Of a stretch of DNA of 28,257 nt, positions 14,909 through 21,777 are shown piece after piece (position 1 is the stretch's first letter; each line of letters opens with the position of its first letter). The position numbers and the translations under genes were made by a program. Below the pieces are notes generated by a model, which made no database searches, was not told the origin of the DNA, and worked only from the letters and a program-made list of their open reading frames with translations. This DNA comes from a virus. Location: positions 1-28,257 of IMG/VR virus record IMGVR_UViG_3300046514_000103; one strand, written 5' to 3'.

Positions 14909-16183
14909 CTATCGGTAGACGACGCGACGGCGAGGGATAAGGCGGCGGGACATGTCGATCGTGTCGGACACGACGACAGCCGGGGTGTAGTCGACGTACA
15001 GACCCACGAAGCACGCCATCGCGATCCGGGTCGATGACGTGACCTGCGTGATCCGGGCGACCGGTGCCGTGCCTTTCGTGACCGTCGGCGCCTCCGTGAT
15101 CGTGCCGGGCGACCACTTCCAGCCAGTCGGATAGGTGCTGCCAGCGTTGCCCTGCCAGAACGCCGCAGCCGTCCCAGCCGCCCCCAGGTTGACGTTGGTG
15201 ATCACCGGGTTCGACGCGACACCGATCGTCCCTAGCTTCGCCGCCGTAGTAACCGGGGCGGCAGTTGCTACCCATGGGATCACGGCGTTGATCGTGTCAC
15301 TTGCGCCAATTCCGGCCGCCGTGTACGTGGTCAAGTTCGCGTCGAAGTTGGCGTTGGCGGCGGCGGTCGCATTCCTGATCTGCCCGGTGTCGGCACCGAC
15401 GCCGCCAAGGTCTGCGATCCCCACAGGCGGCCTGTTGTTGATCGCATCCCAGCCCGAGCCGCCCTCGGCCGTGTTGTTGCCGAGCACCCAGCCGGTGCCG
15501 ACCGCGCTATCGGAGGTCGGCACAAGCATGACCACCTTGCCGCTACCTGGCCACGTATTGTTGAACGATCCTGTCGAATCGTTCAAAACCGCATCGTCGG
15601 CATAACAGATCTTCGAGGCGCCCGGCGCCGAGATCCAGCCGCAACTCCAGACACAAGCGGAAACGAGAACCGTCAAGCCCGACGCCGAAGCGACCGAGAC
15701 CCCGTCCAACTGCAACTCGCAATCGGTCAGATTATTACTGCCGTCCGTGATCCCTTTCATCTCCAGGCGGTAGTACGTACCCGTGGCGATCGTCGCGGCG
15801 GAGTCGGAGCCGATCTGGGTACCGGCCGTGTTATTCCACAGTTGCAACTTGCCGCCTGTGGTCAGGCGGGCACTGATACCCAGAGTTCCACCATTGTTGG
15901 CGACACCCATCACCTGAGCCGTGGTTCCGGGCAAGGCCGGGAACATCATGTACACCCGCCAAAACATGGTCTTGCTAACTAACGAGATTTGCGCGAGAGG
16001 GACTACCGTCAAGTTGCCGGCAGTCGAGTCGAATTTGGCGCATCCGCTGCCGGTGCGCTGGTTCGACGCGTCCCTGGTGACCGTGCCAGTGCCGAAGATG
16101 TTGCTCCCGTTTGGATTCTCCGGCCCGACAGCCAAAGCCCTGGGCTGATCGACCTCGTAGCCGATCGTAATCAGCCTAGCCAC
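14909..16183 (-). CDS. LamG/concanavalin-like virion surface protein
   Basis: This 424-residue protein starts at GTG 16183. Residues about 30-205 look like a LamG-type jelly roll: SGCAKFDSTAGNLTVVPLAQ, TMFWRVYMMFPALPGTTAQV, RLTTGGKLQLWNNTAGTQIG, TGTYYRLEMKGITDGSNNLT and CELQLDGVSVASASG, then KICYADDAVLND. The second half (residues 210-400) is another beta-rich region ending in YVDYTPAVVVSDTIDMS and a basic RRLIPRRRVVYR tail. LamG domains in phage proteins usually bind sugar or serve as oligomer surfaces. It lies downstream of the glycan module, in a row of probable decoration genes. Ligand unknown. Confidence 0.65.
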   Translation of the reverse strand: MARLITIGYEVDQPRALAVGPENPNGSNIFGTGTVTRDASNQRTGSGCAKFDSTAGNLTVVPLAQISLVSKTMFWRVYMMFPALPGTTAQVMGVANNGGTLGISARLTTGGKLQLWNNTAGTQIGSDSAATIATGTYYRLEMKGITDGSNNLTDCELQLDGVSVASASGLTVLVSACVWSCGWISAPGASKICYADDAVLNDSTGSFNNTWPGSGKVVMLVPTSDSAVGTGWVLGNNTAEGGSGWDAINNRPPVGIADLGGVGADTGQIRNATAAANANFDANLTTYTAAGIGASDTINAVIPWVATAAPVTTAAKLGTIGVASNPVITNVNLGAAGTAAAFWQGNAGSTYPTGWKWSPGTITEAPTVTKGTAPVARITQVTSSTRIAMACFVGLYVDYTPAVVVSDTIDMSRRLIPRRRVVYR

Positions 16184-16189
16184 GTAACG

Positions 16190-16279
16190 TCACCGGAAGC
16201 TGATAGGGGCGCACGGGATCACGCAAGTGTCTAGCGCAGTGCCCGTTACAGCCGGATCGCCCACGCCCCCGGCCAGCAT
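16190..16279 (-). CDS. Possible 29-residue peptide gene
   Basis: In the 116-base space before the LamG-like gene, ATG 16279 opens a 29-codon frame (MLAGGVGDPAVTGTALDTCV, then IPCAPISFR) ending at TGA 16192-16190, seven bases before the next GTG. It has two cysteines. No good ribosome site precedes it and the length gives little statistical weight, but the location just upstream of a coupled gene fits the window's packing. Confidence 0.25.
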   Translation of the reverse strand: MLAGGVGDPAVTGTALDTCVIPCAPISFR

Positions 16280-16299
16280 ACGCCACTCGCGCTATCCGG

Positions 16300-16737
16300 C
16301 TACCCACCCAAAATGACCGTCGGCGTCACCTTGATCTGATCCGACGAGTTGATTGTGACCGCTGTCGTGTCGTCGAAGTTCGCGGCGAAGTACGCCTTCC
16401 CGACCGTCAGCGAGTTGCCCAGCCAGAACCCGTTGAGCGCGCCGCCCGTGTAGGCGGCGGTAGCGACCGGGAACGAGATCTGCGCGCACGCGGACGTCCG
16501 TCCGGAAGTGGTCGAGCCGATCGCGCCCCACGACGCGCTCGAGATGGTTTGCCGCGCGTAGGCGCCCGCACCCGGCTCGGTGTACGACAGCGCCACCGAC
16601 GCCGACGTGCCTACGGTCGATGCGGTGAACGTGTTGAACAGGGCGAGCCAGGTGTTGACCGGCGCGGTGCCGGACGTGGCGAACCCCGCGTTCGCGAGCA
16701 CCAGGTCGATGCCCTCGTTGGGCCAGATTTCTGCCAT
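16300..16737 (-). CDS. Virion tail/decoration protein, unrecognised
   Basis: This 145-residue protein starts at ATG 16737 with a strong AAAGGAGG site. The opening (AEIWPNEGIDLVLANAGFA) followed by WLALFNTFT and ALSYTEPGAGAYARQTISSA matches a common small phage structural protein that begins with an N-E-G-x-D-x-x-L motif and has a central E-P-x-x-x-x-Y-A-R-Q segment. Those are found near tail fibre genes. The rest is beta-rich, with GGALNGFWLGNSLTVGKAYF and TTAVTINSSDQIKVTPTV at the end. It is the first gene of the surface-protein group after the sugar module. Confidence 0.65.
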   Translation of the reverse strand: MAEIWPNEGIDLVLANAGFATSGTAPVNTWLALFNTFTASTVGTSASVALSYTEPGAGAYARQTISSASWGAIGSTTSGRTSACAQISFPVATAAYTGGALNGFWLGNSLTVGKAYFAANFDDTTAVTINSSDQIKVTPTVILGG

Positions 16738-16751
16738 TCAGACCGCCTCCT

Positions 16752-16949
16752 TTAGGCGATAGGGATCATTGTGGGTCGCCGATCGCCGGCGGCCTTACAC
16801 TTCGAGCAGTAGTACCTGTCTCGGCTCAACCAGAGGATCGTGCGGAGCTCGCCGCACTCCGAACAGACGGTGATCGTCACCGGGTTGTCGTGGCTGTTCG
16901 GGAGTTCGATCGCCGGGTGGCCGGTGATCTCAGGTGGCGGCTGGCTCAA
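16752..16949 (-). CDS. Small zinc-ribbon protein
   Basis: This 65-residue protein's most likely start is TTG 16949, overlapping the glycosyltransferase gene by 20 bases; GTG 16880 would give a shorter protein. Residues 29-51 carry two Cys pairs, VCSECGEL and YYCSKCKA, spaced as in a zinc ribbon. The remainder is polar. Such proteins bind metal and often nucleic acid or protein partners, but no specific role can be read. It lies between the sugar module and the surface-protein group. Confidence 0.6.
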   Translation of the reverse strand: MSQPPPEITGHPAIELPNSHDNPVTITVCSECGELRTILWLSRDRYYCSKCKAAGDRRPTMIPIA

Positions 16950-17691
16950 GCTCCGGCGCCTTCAACCCGATGTAGATCTCGTTCTCGCCGTCGGCGCCGC
17001 CGTGGTCGATCTTCACCATCAGCATCCCGTCCCGCCACTCGGGCCACAGGTACGCCTGCCCGATGTGGCCGAGCAGCGCGTCCGGGTCGCACCAGATGTC
17101 GTAGTCGTGCGCCCGCACCTTGCGGCAGAACTCGTAGTCCTCGTTCAGGTAGACGCCGTCGGTGCTCTCGAAGAACGGGAACCCGATGTCGTCGAGGACA
17201 CGGCGGCGGACGAGCATGCCGGCGCTCCCGGACGCCATCACCGTGAACAGTTCTCCTGGCACCTCGTGGAGTTGGTATGGCATCCAGCCGGGGTAGTCGC
17301 GGCCGAGGCGCTCGTCGTGGAACACCGATTCCTCTTTGGCGATCGTCAGTGTGTACGGCGGGTTGCGTTTGACGCCGAGCGGCACGACGACGTCGACGTC
17401 GTCCTCGAGCAGCCGGACGAGCAGGTCGCCGGGGAAGCGGTGGTCGTCGCCGAGGATCCACGCCCACTCGTGCTCGGGCGGCATGTCCATGATCGCCATG
17501 TTCAGGTTGTCGGTGATCGACGCGGAGCGGCGCATCAGGACGCCGGAGCCGGGCGGCGTGGCGAGGTTGAACAGGTCGATGACGAAGTCGGGGTAGCGGA
17601 GCTGGTCGCCGATCGGGATGATGACGCTGCCCGGCGGCTGCTTCCTCGCCCGGTCTTTAGGCGGCATGGCCGTGGGCGGCGGCACGATCAA
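16930..17691 (-). CDS. GT-A-like glycosyltransferase
   Basis: This 253-residue protein is most likely read from TTG 17691, with GTG 17685 as an alternative. The fold resembles a GT2-like glycosyltransferase: SVIIPIGDQLRYPDFVIDL at residues 22-40, SITDNLNMAIMDMPPEHEWA, then WILGDDHRFPGDLLVRLLED at 78-97, where GDDH takes the place of the usual D-x-D metal motif. The later part has GSAGMLVRRRVLDDIG, FESTDGVYLNEDYEFCRKVR (the acidic E-D-Y-E typical of the acceptor side) and ending KAPELEPAAT. It would transfer a sugar from a nucleotide-sugar to an unknown acceptor. It is third of three such genes in the operon. Confidence 0.7.
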   Translation of the reverse strand: MIVPPPTAMPPKDRARKQPPGSVIIPIGDQLRYPDFVIDLFNLATPPGSGVLMRRSASITDNLNMAIMDMPPEHEWAWILGDDHRFPGDLLVRLLEDDVDVVVPLGVKRNPPYTLTIAKEESVFHDERLGRDYPGWMPYQLHEVPGELFTVMASGSAGMLVRRRVLDDIGFPFFESTDGVYLNEDYEFCRKVRAHDYDIWCDPDALLGHIGQAYLWPEWRDGMLMVKIDHGGADGENEIYIGLKAPELEPAAT

Positions 17692-17700
17692 GGAGGGAGC

Positions 17701-18546
17701 TCATACCGCCGCCTCGTCGGCCTCGACGACGTCGGTTTCGTCGTCGAACTCGGGCGGGTCATGGTTCGCGAGCCACTCGGCCCGCGTCTCCTCCCGCATC
17801 GCGTAATAGCCTTTCTGCGTCTCGCGCCGGGTCTTCGGCCTGTCCTCCGGCCGATGGTAGGAGACGAGGTCGCGGCCGAGGTCGCAGGTGGGCACGTCCT
17901 TGTCCCAGTTCGGCCCGCGCACCCACTCGCGCTTACCGGCGGCGCCCTTGACGCTGTAGAGCCAGTGCTGCGGGCCGACGCGGAGTGTCGGGTTCCACCG
18001 GAAGATATTGCGATCCTTGTACGTCCACTCGCTGTCGCAGTCACGGTCGCGCACGTACTCGGACAGCCCGAGCGGCGTCGGCACCTCGAGCCCCATCCAC
18101 TCCTGGACGCCGGTGTCGTCGAGCATGTCGCGACCGTCGAGGACGGTGTAGGTGGCGACGTTCAGGTCGGTGGCGGCGAGGCGGGAGCGGGCGAGCTCGG
18201 GGTCGACCTGGAGGATGCACTGGTCGGCGTCGAATACCAGCACCCAGTCCTCGTCGGTCAGTTCGAGCGTGCCGGCGAGCCGAAGTAGCTGGTTGCGCTT
18301 CGCCAACTCGTTCCCCCACCAGATCGAGGTGGGCCTGTAGATGATCGACGCGGCCCCGCCTGCTTCGGCGGCGTGCATGATCGCCTCTGCCTCGCGCGGG
18401 TGGCTGCGCGCACGAGCGCCGGGGGTGAGCGAGTAGGCGCCGTCACAGGCAACGATCGTGTCGCAGATGCGGGCGAAGCCGCCCACGGCGGCGGACAGCC
18501 AAGACGGGCTTTCCATCCACCAGTTCAGCAGGCCGACGACCTTCAA
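17701..18546 (-). CDS. GT2-like glycosyltransferase
   Basis: This 281-residue protein starts at TTG 18546, overlapping the methyltransferase stop by four bases (TTGA) with AAGGAG well placed upstream. Residues 1-45 (KVVGLLNWWMESPSWLSAA, TIVACDGAYSL) give the Rossmann-like nucleotide-sugar binding start, and WVLVFDADQCILQVD at 101-115 carries a D-x-D metal-binding motif. NELAKRNQLLRLAG at 79-92 is a common feature of such enzymes. The C-terminal half has REWVRGPNWDKDVPTC and VSYHRPEDRPKTRRETQKGY, likely the acceptor-binding part. The sugar, acceptor and linkage are unknown. Confidence 0.75.
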   Translation of the reverse strand: MKVVGLLNWWMESPSWLSAAVGGFARICDTIVACDGAYSLTPGARARSHPREAEAIMHAAEAGGAASIIYRPTSIWWGNELAKRNQLLRLAGTLELTDEDWVLVFDADQCILQVDPELARSRLAATDLNVATYTVLDGRDMLDDTGVQEWMGLEVPTPLGLSEYVRDRDCDSEWTYKDRNIFRWNPTLRVGPQHWLYSVKGAAGKREWVRGPNWDKDVPTCDLGRDLVSYHRPEDRPKTRRETQKGYYAMREETRAEWLANHDPPEFDDETDVVEADEAAV

Positions 18547-19178
18547 TCCACGCTCCTTTCGAAGAACCTGACGTGCGACGGCACGCCCTGCTCGGAGTAC
18601 CAGGCGTGCCTAACCTTCCAGCCCGCCTTTAGCCATCTCTGAACGAACTCGTCTAGCGACAACTCCAACACGTGCGTCGTGGTCGAGCCGTTCCAGGTCT
18701 GCCCGACATCGTCGAGCGGCACGTCCACGTAGGCGTAGTCACAGTCGAGCGCCGCGATCAGCGCGTCCAGGTGCTGCTCGGTGAGATGTTCGAGCGAGTG
18801 GGAGGCGATGAACGCGTCGCAGGGGACAGAGTAGGGGCCGTCCGCCCATAGCCAACCATCATCGATACTGAACGCGTAGGAGGAGTGGTAACAAACCTGC
18901 GGCACATCGGCGAGTTCGTAGTTCCACCAGATACCGATGCCGAAACGATCAGGGAGCATGGCGGCGGCGAGCGCCCCGTCCCAGCCGCCGAGCTCGACCA
19001 CCCAGCCGGGCTTGCACCAGTCGAGGAACGCGGCGACCTGCTCGGCGTCCCAGTAGTTCTGCTCCGGGTACTCGCGGGCGAGTAGGTCGTAGAACTCGCG
19101 GTGCGCCTGGTAGGGCATGCCGTCGCGGTAGCGCGTGCGGTAGTCGTCGAGAGCGGCCACGTCGATCACGTGAAGCAT
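18543..19178 (-). CDS. Class I SAM-dependent methyltransferase
   Basis: This 211-residue protein has an ATG at 19178; GTG 19169, which overlaps the upstream stop as GTGA like its neighbours, is an equally likely start. VVELGGWDGALAAAML at residues 60-75 is SAM-binding motif I and DAFIASHSLEHLTEQHLDAL at 121-140 is the motif with E-H common in type-11 methyltransferases. The C-terminal TTTHVLELSLDEFVQRW and SEQGVPSHVRFFERS fit the rest of the fold. It probably methylates a sugar or another small group within the same pathway as the neighbouring glycosyltransferases; substrate is inferred from context only. Confidence 0.75.
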   Translation of the reverse strand: MLHVIDVAALDDYRTRYRDGMPYQAHREFYDLLAREYPEQNYWDAEQVAAFLDWCKPGWVVELGGWDGALAAAMLPDRFGIGIWWNYELADVPQVCYHSSYAFSIDDGWLWADGPYSVPCDAFIASHSLEHLTEQHLDALIAALDCDYAYVDVPLDDVGQTWNGSTTTHVLELSLDEFVQRWLKAGWKVRHAWYSEQGVPSHVRFFERSVD

Positions 19179-19438
19179 CTCTCCGGCGGTTCCTCAAGGA
19201 AGGCCTGCGGGCGACTGGATCCCGTATAGGCGAGTTCCCCCGTGTGGCGATAGGTAGCGATGATCCTGGCGATCTCATCCGCCTGCTCTGCTTCCGTCCA
19301 GGTTCCCTCGCACTCGAGTTCGCTAAGCGCCCGCAACTTCATAAGCAGACGATGAGTTGTGAGAAGCGCGCCTCCCTCGTGAAGGATCTCCCGAAGTAGG
19401 CGGCGAACTTCGTCATTGGATATATCGCGGTCGATCAC
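19166..19438 (-). CDS. Unrecognised small helical protein in the glycan module
   Basis: This 90-residue protein is read from GTG 19438, which overlaps the upstream glycosyltransferase stop by four bases (GTGA); a longer in-frame start would intrude on that gene. Sequence is largely helical and charged: RDISNDEVRRLLREILHEGG, THRLLMKLRALSELECEGTW, EAEQADEIARIIATYRHTG, then SSRPQAFLEEPPERCFT. No motif is recognised. The location between a glycosyltransferase and a methyltransferase suggests an accessory role there, or none. Confidence 0.6.
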   Translation of the reverse strand: MIDRDISNDEVRRLLREILHEGGALLTTHRLLMKLRALSELECEGTWTEAEQADEIARIIATYRHTGELAYTGSSRPQAFLEEPPERCFT

Positions 19439-20070
19439 GTCAGCACCACCTCCTGCTCGAGCCCGCACGGCTTCGCGTCCCGCTCATCCTCGCCGAACAC
19501 CCGGGCGTGCCGCCAGTGATACATGAACCCCTCGCGGGCGGCGACGATCGGCACCGCGTCCTCCTGCAAGCGGGCGGACGTCCAGAAGTCCGACGCGTAG
19601 CCGGGTGTGCCGAAGCACTCGAACGGATGCTTCAGCCACAGGTCGCGGCTCATCCCGGTCAGGCTCATGCCGGTGAACCACGTCGGGATCACCGGCTCCG
19701 GGTAGCTGACGCACTCGGCGTACTGGCGGAACGTGTAGGCGTGCTCGAGCGGCCCCGGCTTCAACGGCTCGCTGGTCAGGTTGACCGTCCACTCGGTGTG
19801 CGAGCCCTGGCTGTAGCCGGTGACGACCGGGTGGTCGCCGGAGTCGCGCAGGCGGCGGACGGCGTCGAGGGCGGGCTTCCGGACGATCACGTCGTCGCTC
19901 ACCACCCAGAGCCAGTCGAAGTCGTAGCCGAGCACGGCCGGGAACGCGTGGTCGGCGATCCCGCGCTCGGTGTAGCCGGTCATCCACAAGGTCGGGATAT
20001 CGAGTTGCTTGATTGAGTCGAGACATTCGGGGATGTCGCGGGCGTGCATGACGACGAGCGCGTCACGCAC
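19435..20070 (-). CDS. GT-A-like glycosyltransferase
   Basis: This 211-residue protein starts at GTG 20070. RDALVVMHARDIPECLDSI opens a nucleotide-sugar-binding half, and FDWLWVVSDDVIVRKPALDA at 51-70 holds an S-D-D-x-I/V motif in place of D-x-D, common in small glycosyltransferases of phages and surface-glycan clusters. WFTGMSLTGMSRDLWLKHPF around residues 131-150 and FWTSARLQEDAVPIVAARE around 162-180 resemble the acceptor and catalytic side. It is one of three such enzymes in the module. Donor and acceptor are unknown. Confidence 0.7.
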   Translation of the reverse strand: MRDALVVMHARDIPECLDSIKQLDIPTLWMTGYTERGIADHAFPAVLGYDFDWLWVVSDDVIVRKPALDAVRRLRDSGDHPVVTGYSQGSHTEWTVNLTSEPLKPGPLEHAYTFRQYAECVSYPEPVIPTWFTGMSLTGMSRDLWLKHPFECFGTPGYASDFWTSARLQEDAVPIVAAREGFMYHWRHARVFGEDERDAKPCGLEQEVVLT

Positions 20071-20134
20071 TGAGCCGCCACCACGTCTTCCCGAACAGAA
20101 CCCACCACGTGCCGCCCACCTGAACGATCGTCAC
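20063..20134 (-). CDS. Possible 23-residue Trp-rich peptide
   Basis: Minimal ORF starting at GTG 20134, overlapping the upstream stop as GTGA and ending in TGA that itself overlaps the next GTG by eight bases. The peptide VTIVQVGGTWWVLFGKTWWR is amphiphilic and has four Trp. Evidence is the unbroken chain of stop/start overlaps and the lack of any other gene in this short space. It is too short to rule out chance. Confidence 0.35.
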   Translation of the reverse strand: MTIVQVGGTWWVLFGKTWWRLSA

Positions 20135-20271
20135 GACCGCGCCAGCGCGATCTCGCAACGGATGAACTCCGCGTAGAGCCGGGCGGTGCGCCTACACCAC
20201 CGGACACGGCACGGCGGACACGGACAGCAGACATTGCACGGGTTGTGGCTCTCACGCTCGAAATCGGTCAC
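20131..20271 (-). CDS. Small cysteine-rich protein
   Basis: This 46-residue protein starts at GTG 20271, a GTGA overlap with the upstream gene, and ends at 20131. The core PCNVCCPCPPCRVRWCRR has six cysteines within 18 residues and could bind zinc or another metal; the rest is polar (RLYAEFIRCEIALARS). It opens with the same VTDx start as the preceding membrane peptide. Function unknown; its place among the glycan genes gives no direct clue. Confidence 0.55.
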   Translation of the reverse strand: MTDFERESHNPCNVCCPCPPCRVRWCRRTARLYAEFIRCEIALARS

Positions 20272-20366
20272 GGCCTGCCCCACTTCCGCCACCTTCTCGC
20301 CACATCGGCGAGTAGGAACGCGCACCCGGCAAGGACGAGCCCGATGAAGACCCACCAGTCGGTCAC
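20268..20366 (-). CDS. Single-helix membrane peptide
   Basis: This 32-residue protein starts at GTG 20366, overlapping the deacetylase stop as GTGA. Residues 4-20 (WWVFIGLVLAGCAFLLA) form one transmembrane helix, followed by a basic RRWRKWGRP tail that would sit inside the cell. The basic tail and size resemble small membrane anchors or scaffolds. Its place between an acetyl-group enzyme and glycosyltransferases may mean it tethers them to the membrane; that is inference. Confidence 0.55.
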   Translation of the reverse strand: MTDWWVFIGLVLAGCAFLLADVARRWRKWGRP

Positions 20367-20986
20367 GGCTTGGCCGCCTCCACCTTCCGCACGCGGGCGG
20401 TAACGTTGGCTGGCCACCACCACCACTCCGGGTGACAGTTCACCTGCACCGGCCCGCCGGCCGCCAACATCTCTTCCGGCGACTCCCGCCATACGCCGCG
20501 CGAGTCGGCCACGTACCTGTCGGCCCACTGCGGCGCGAGCGCGTGCTCGAACCCTGGCACGTCGCGCCAGTAGACGTTCCGAGGCGGCGCGTGGAACGCC
20601 ACCCGGCGTGTCACGTCCAGCCCGCCCTCCTGAAACAGCAGCCAGTCCCACTCGCACGCACGCCGCATCGACTCCGTCGAGACCTGTGAGCCGCGCCCGA
20701 GCTCCAGATCGACGTGCATGCCGAGCGTGTGGCCGTACCCGATGACCTCCTTGAACAGCTGGCTGGTCTTCGTTCCGAACGGGTTGTAGAAGTCACCGCG
20801 CCCCATCACGTAGTAGGTGGACCGAATGCCGAGCCGGTGCTCCAGTTGCGCCATCTTCAGGGCGCATTCGGGGTCGAAGTCGATGTCGTGGCGCCACTCC
20901 ACCTCCGGGTTGTCGGTGGCAAGCAGCCGCTCGAGCCTGGCGATGGAGAAGTCGTGGTCGAGCGCGGGGACGGTCTGGGCGGTCAC
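20363..20986 (-). CDS. Polysaccharide-deacetylase-like protein
   Basis: This 207-residue protein starts at GTG 20986 through a GTGA overlap. It has the compact carbohydrate-esterase 4 (NodB-like) layout: RHDIDFDPECALKMAQLEHR at residues 32-51 contains an H-D-I-D motif and leads to LGIRSTYYVMG at 52-62. GHTLGMHVDLE at 85-95 is the second conserved block and FHAPPRN at 131-137 the third. The end VQVNCHPEWWWWP at 180-192 fits the last. These enzymes remove N-acetyl or similar groups from sugars. Members of this subfamily often lie in surface-glycan gene clusters, matching the neighbours. I could not confirm every metal ligand. Confidence 0.75.
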   Translation of the reverse strand: MTAQTVPALDHDFSIARLERLLATDNPEVEWRHDIDFDPECALKMAQLEHRLGIRSTYYVMGRGDFYNPFGTKTSQLFKEVIGYGHTLGMHVDLELGRGSQVSTESMRRACEWDWLLFQEGGLDVTRRVAFHAPPRNVYWRDVPGFEHALAPQWADRYVADSRGVWRESPEEMLAAGGPVQVNCHPEWWWWPANVTARVRKVEAAKP

Positions 20987-21777
20987 CGGGCCGTGAACTT
21001 ATCCCAGCTGCCGTCGGCGATGTCGCCGTGCGAACCCGCGGTGGCCGCGCGATAGTCCGCATCCGTCCAACTACCGTCGGCGATATCACCATGCGAGCCG
21101 GAATGCTCGAGCGTCGCGTGTGGGCCACACCATCCCGCTTCGCGATCCAGACGATCCAGCCGCCGCTCCTCGATGTCCCGCGCCGGGTTACCCACCACGG
21201 TCACCCCCGCCGGCACATCCCGGATCACCACAGCCCCCAGCCCGCAGCGGCCATCGTCGCCGACCTTTACGTGGTCGGTCAGCATCGCCGCCGGGCCGAT
21301 ATGGCAGCGGTCGCCGATCTCGCACGACCCGCTGATCTGGCTGTTCGCGATGATCAGGCAGTGCTCGCCGACCAGACAGTTGTGGGCGATGAACACGTTC
21401 GCGTCGATCTTCGTGCCCGCCCCGATCACCGTGTCGCGATACCGGCCGCGGTCGATGACGGTGCCCGCCCCGATCTCCACATGGTCGCCGATCACCACAC
21501 CGAACGGGTGCTCGCGGCGCTGCCACGACCGCCGCCCCGGATCCGTGCACGGCGGGCACAGCGTGTCGTGCGTGCAGAAGTCGCACTCCCACACGTAGCC
21601 GAAACCCTCCCAGCCGATCGACACGTTCGGGCCGATCGTCACGTGCCTGCCAACAGTGACGCAGTCGGCGATCCACGCGGTGTGATGAATGCGCGTGCCC
21701 TCCATCTCGGACGGCTCCCGCGCAGGCCAGTTCTCATACGCCTGCGAGTCGAGGTACGGGAACTTCGGTTCGGTCAC
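20983..21777 (-). CDS. LpxD-like left-handed beta-helix acyltransferase with Cys4 insertion
   Basis: This 264-residue protein starts at GTG 21777 by a GTGA overlap. Residues about 35-200 are hexapeptide repeats (VTIGPNVSIG, VVIGDHVEIGAGTVIDRG, TVIGAGTKID, HVKVGDDGRCGLGAVVIRD) forming a left-handed beta-helix. The block IDANVFIAHN with His132 matches the catalytic AHN of LpxD, and WEGFGY then VEIGAGTVIDRG match its conserved blocks. It would transfer an acyl group from ACP or CoA to an amino- or hydroxy-sugar. Cys65, 68, 74 and 77 sit in an insertion between the FGY and VVIG blocks, like a zinc knuckle. The C-terminus repeats GSHGDIADGSW twice. A lipid-A role is unlikely here; a sugar acyltransferase is preferred. 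Confidence 0.75.
   Translation of the reverse strand: MTEPKFPYLDSQAYENWPAREPSEMEGTRIHHTAWIADCVTVGRHVTIGPNVSIGWEGFGYVWECDFCTHDTLCPPCTDPGRRSWQRREHPFGVVIGDHVEIGAGTVIDRGRYRDTVIGAGTKIDANVFIAHNCLVGEHCLIIANSQISGSCEIGDRCHIGPAAMLTDHVKVGDDGRCGLGAVVIRDVPAGVTVVGNPARDIEERRLDRLDREAGWCGPHATLEHSGSHGDIADGSWTDADYRAATAGSHGDIADGSWDKFTAR
21004..21099 (-). repeat. Duplicated GSHGDIADGSW tag at the acyltransferase C-terminus
   Basis: The 11-residue GSHGDIADGSW occurs at residues 227-237 (21067-21099) and again at 248-258 (21004-21036), separated by ten residues. The two 33-base copies differ at about six positions, all of them synonymous, so the peptide has been kept while the DNA drifted. Confidence 0.85.

Noticed and set aside
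20983-21777. True lipid A biosynthesis gene
   Set aside because: LpxD-like blocks are present, but no other lipid A genes lie nearby, the window looks like a phage of a high-GC host, and the Cys insertion and repeated tail differ from ordinary LpxD.
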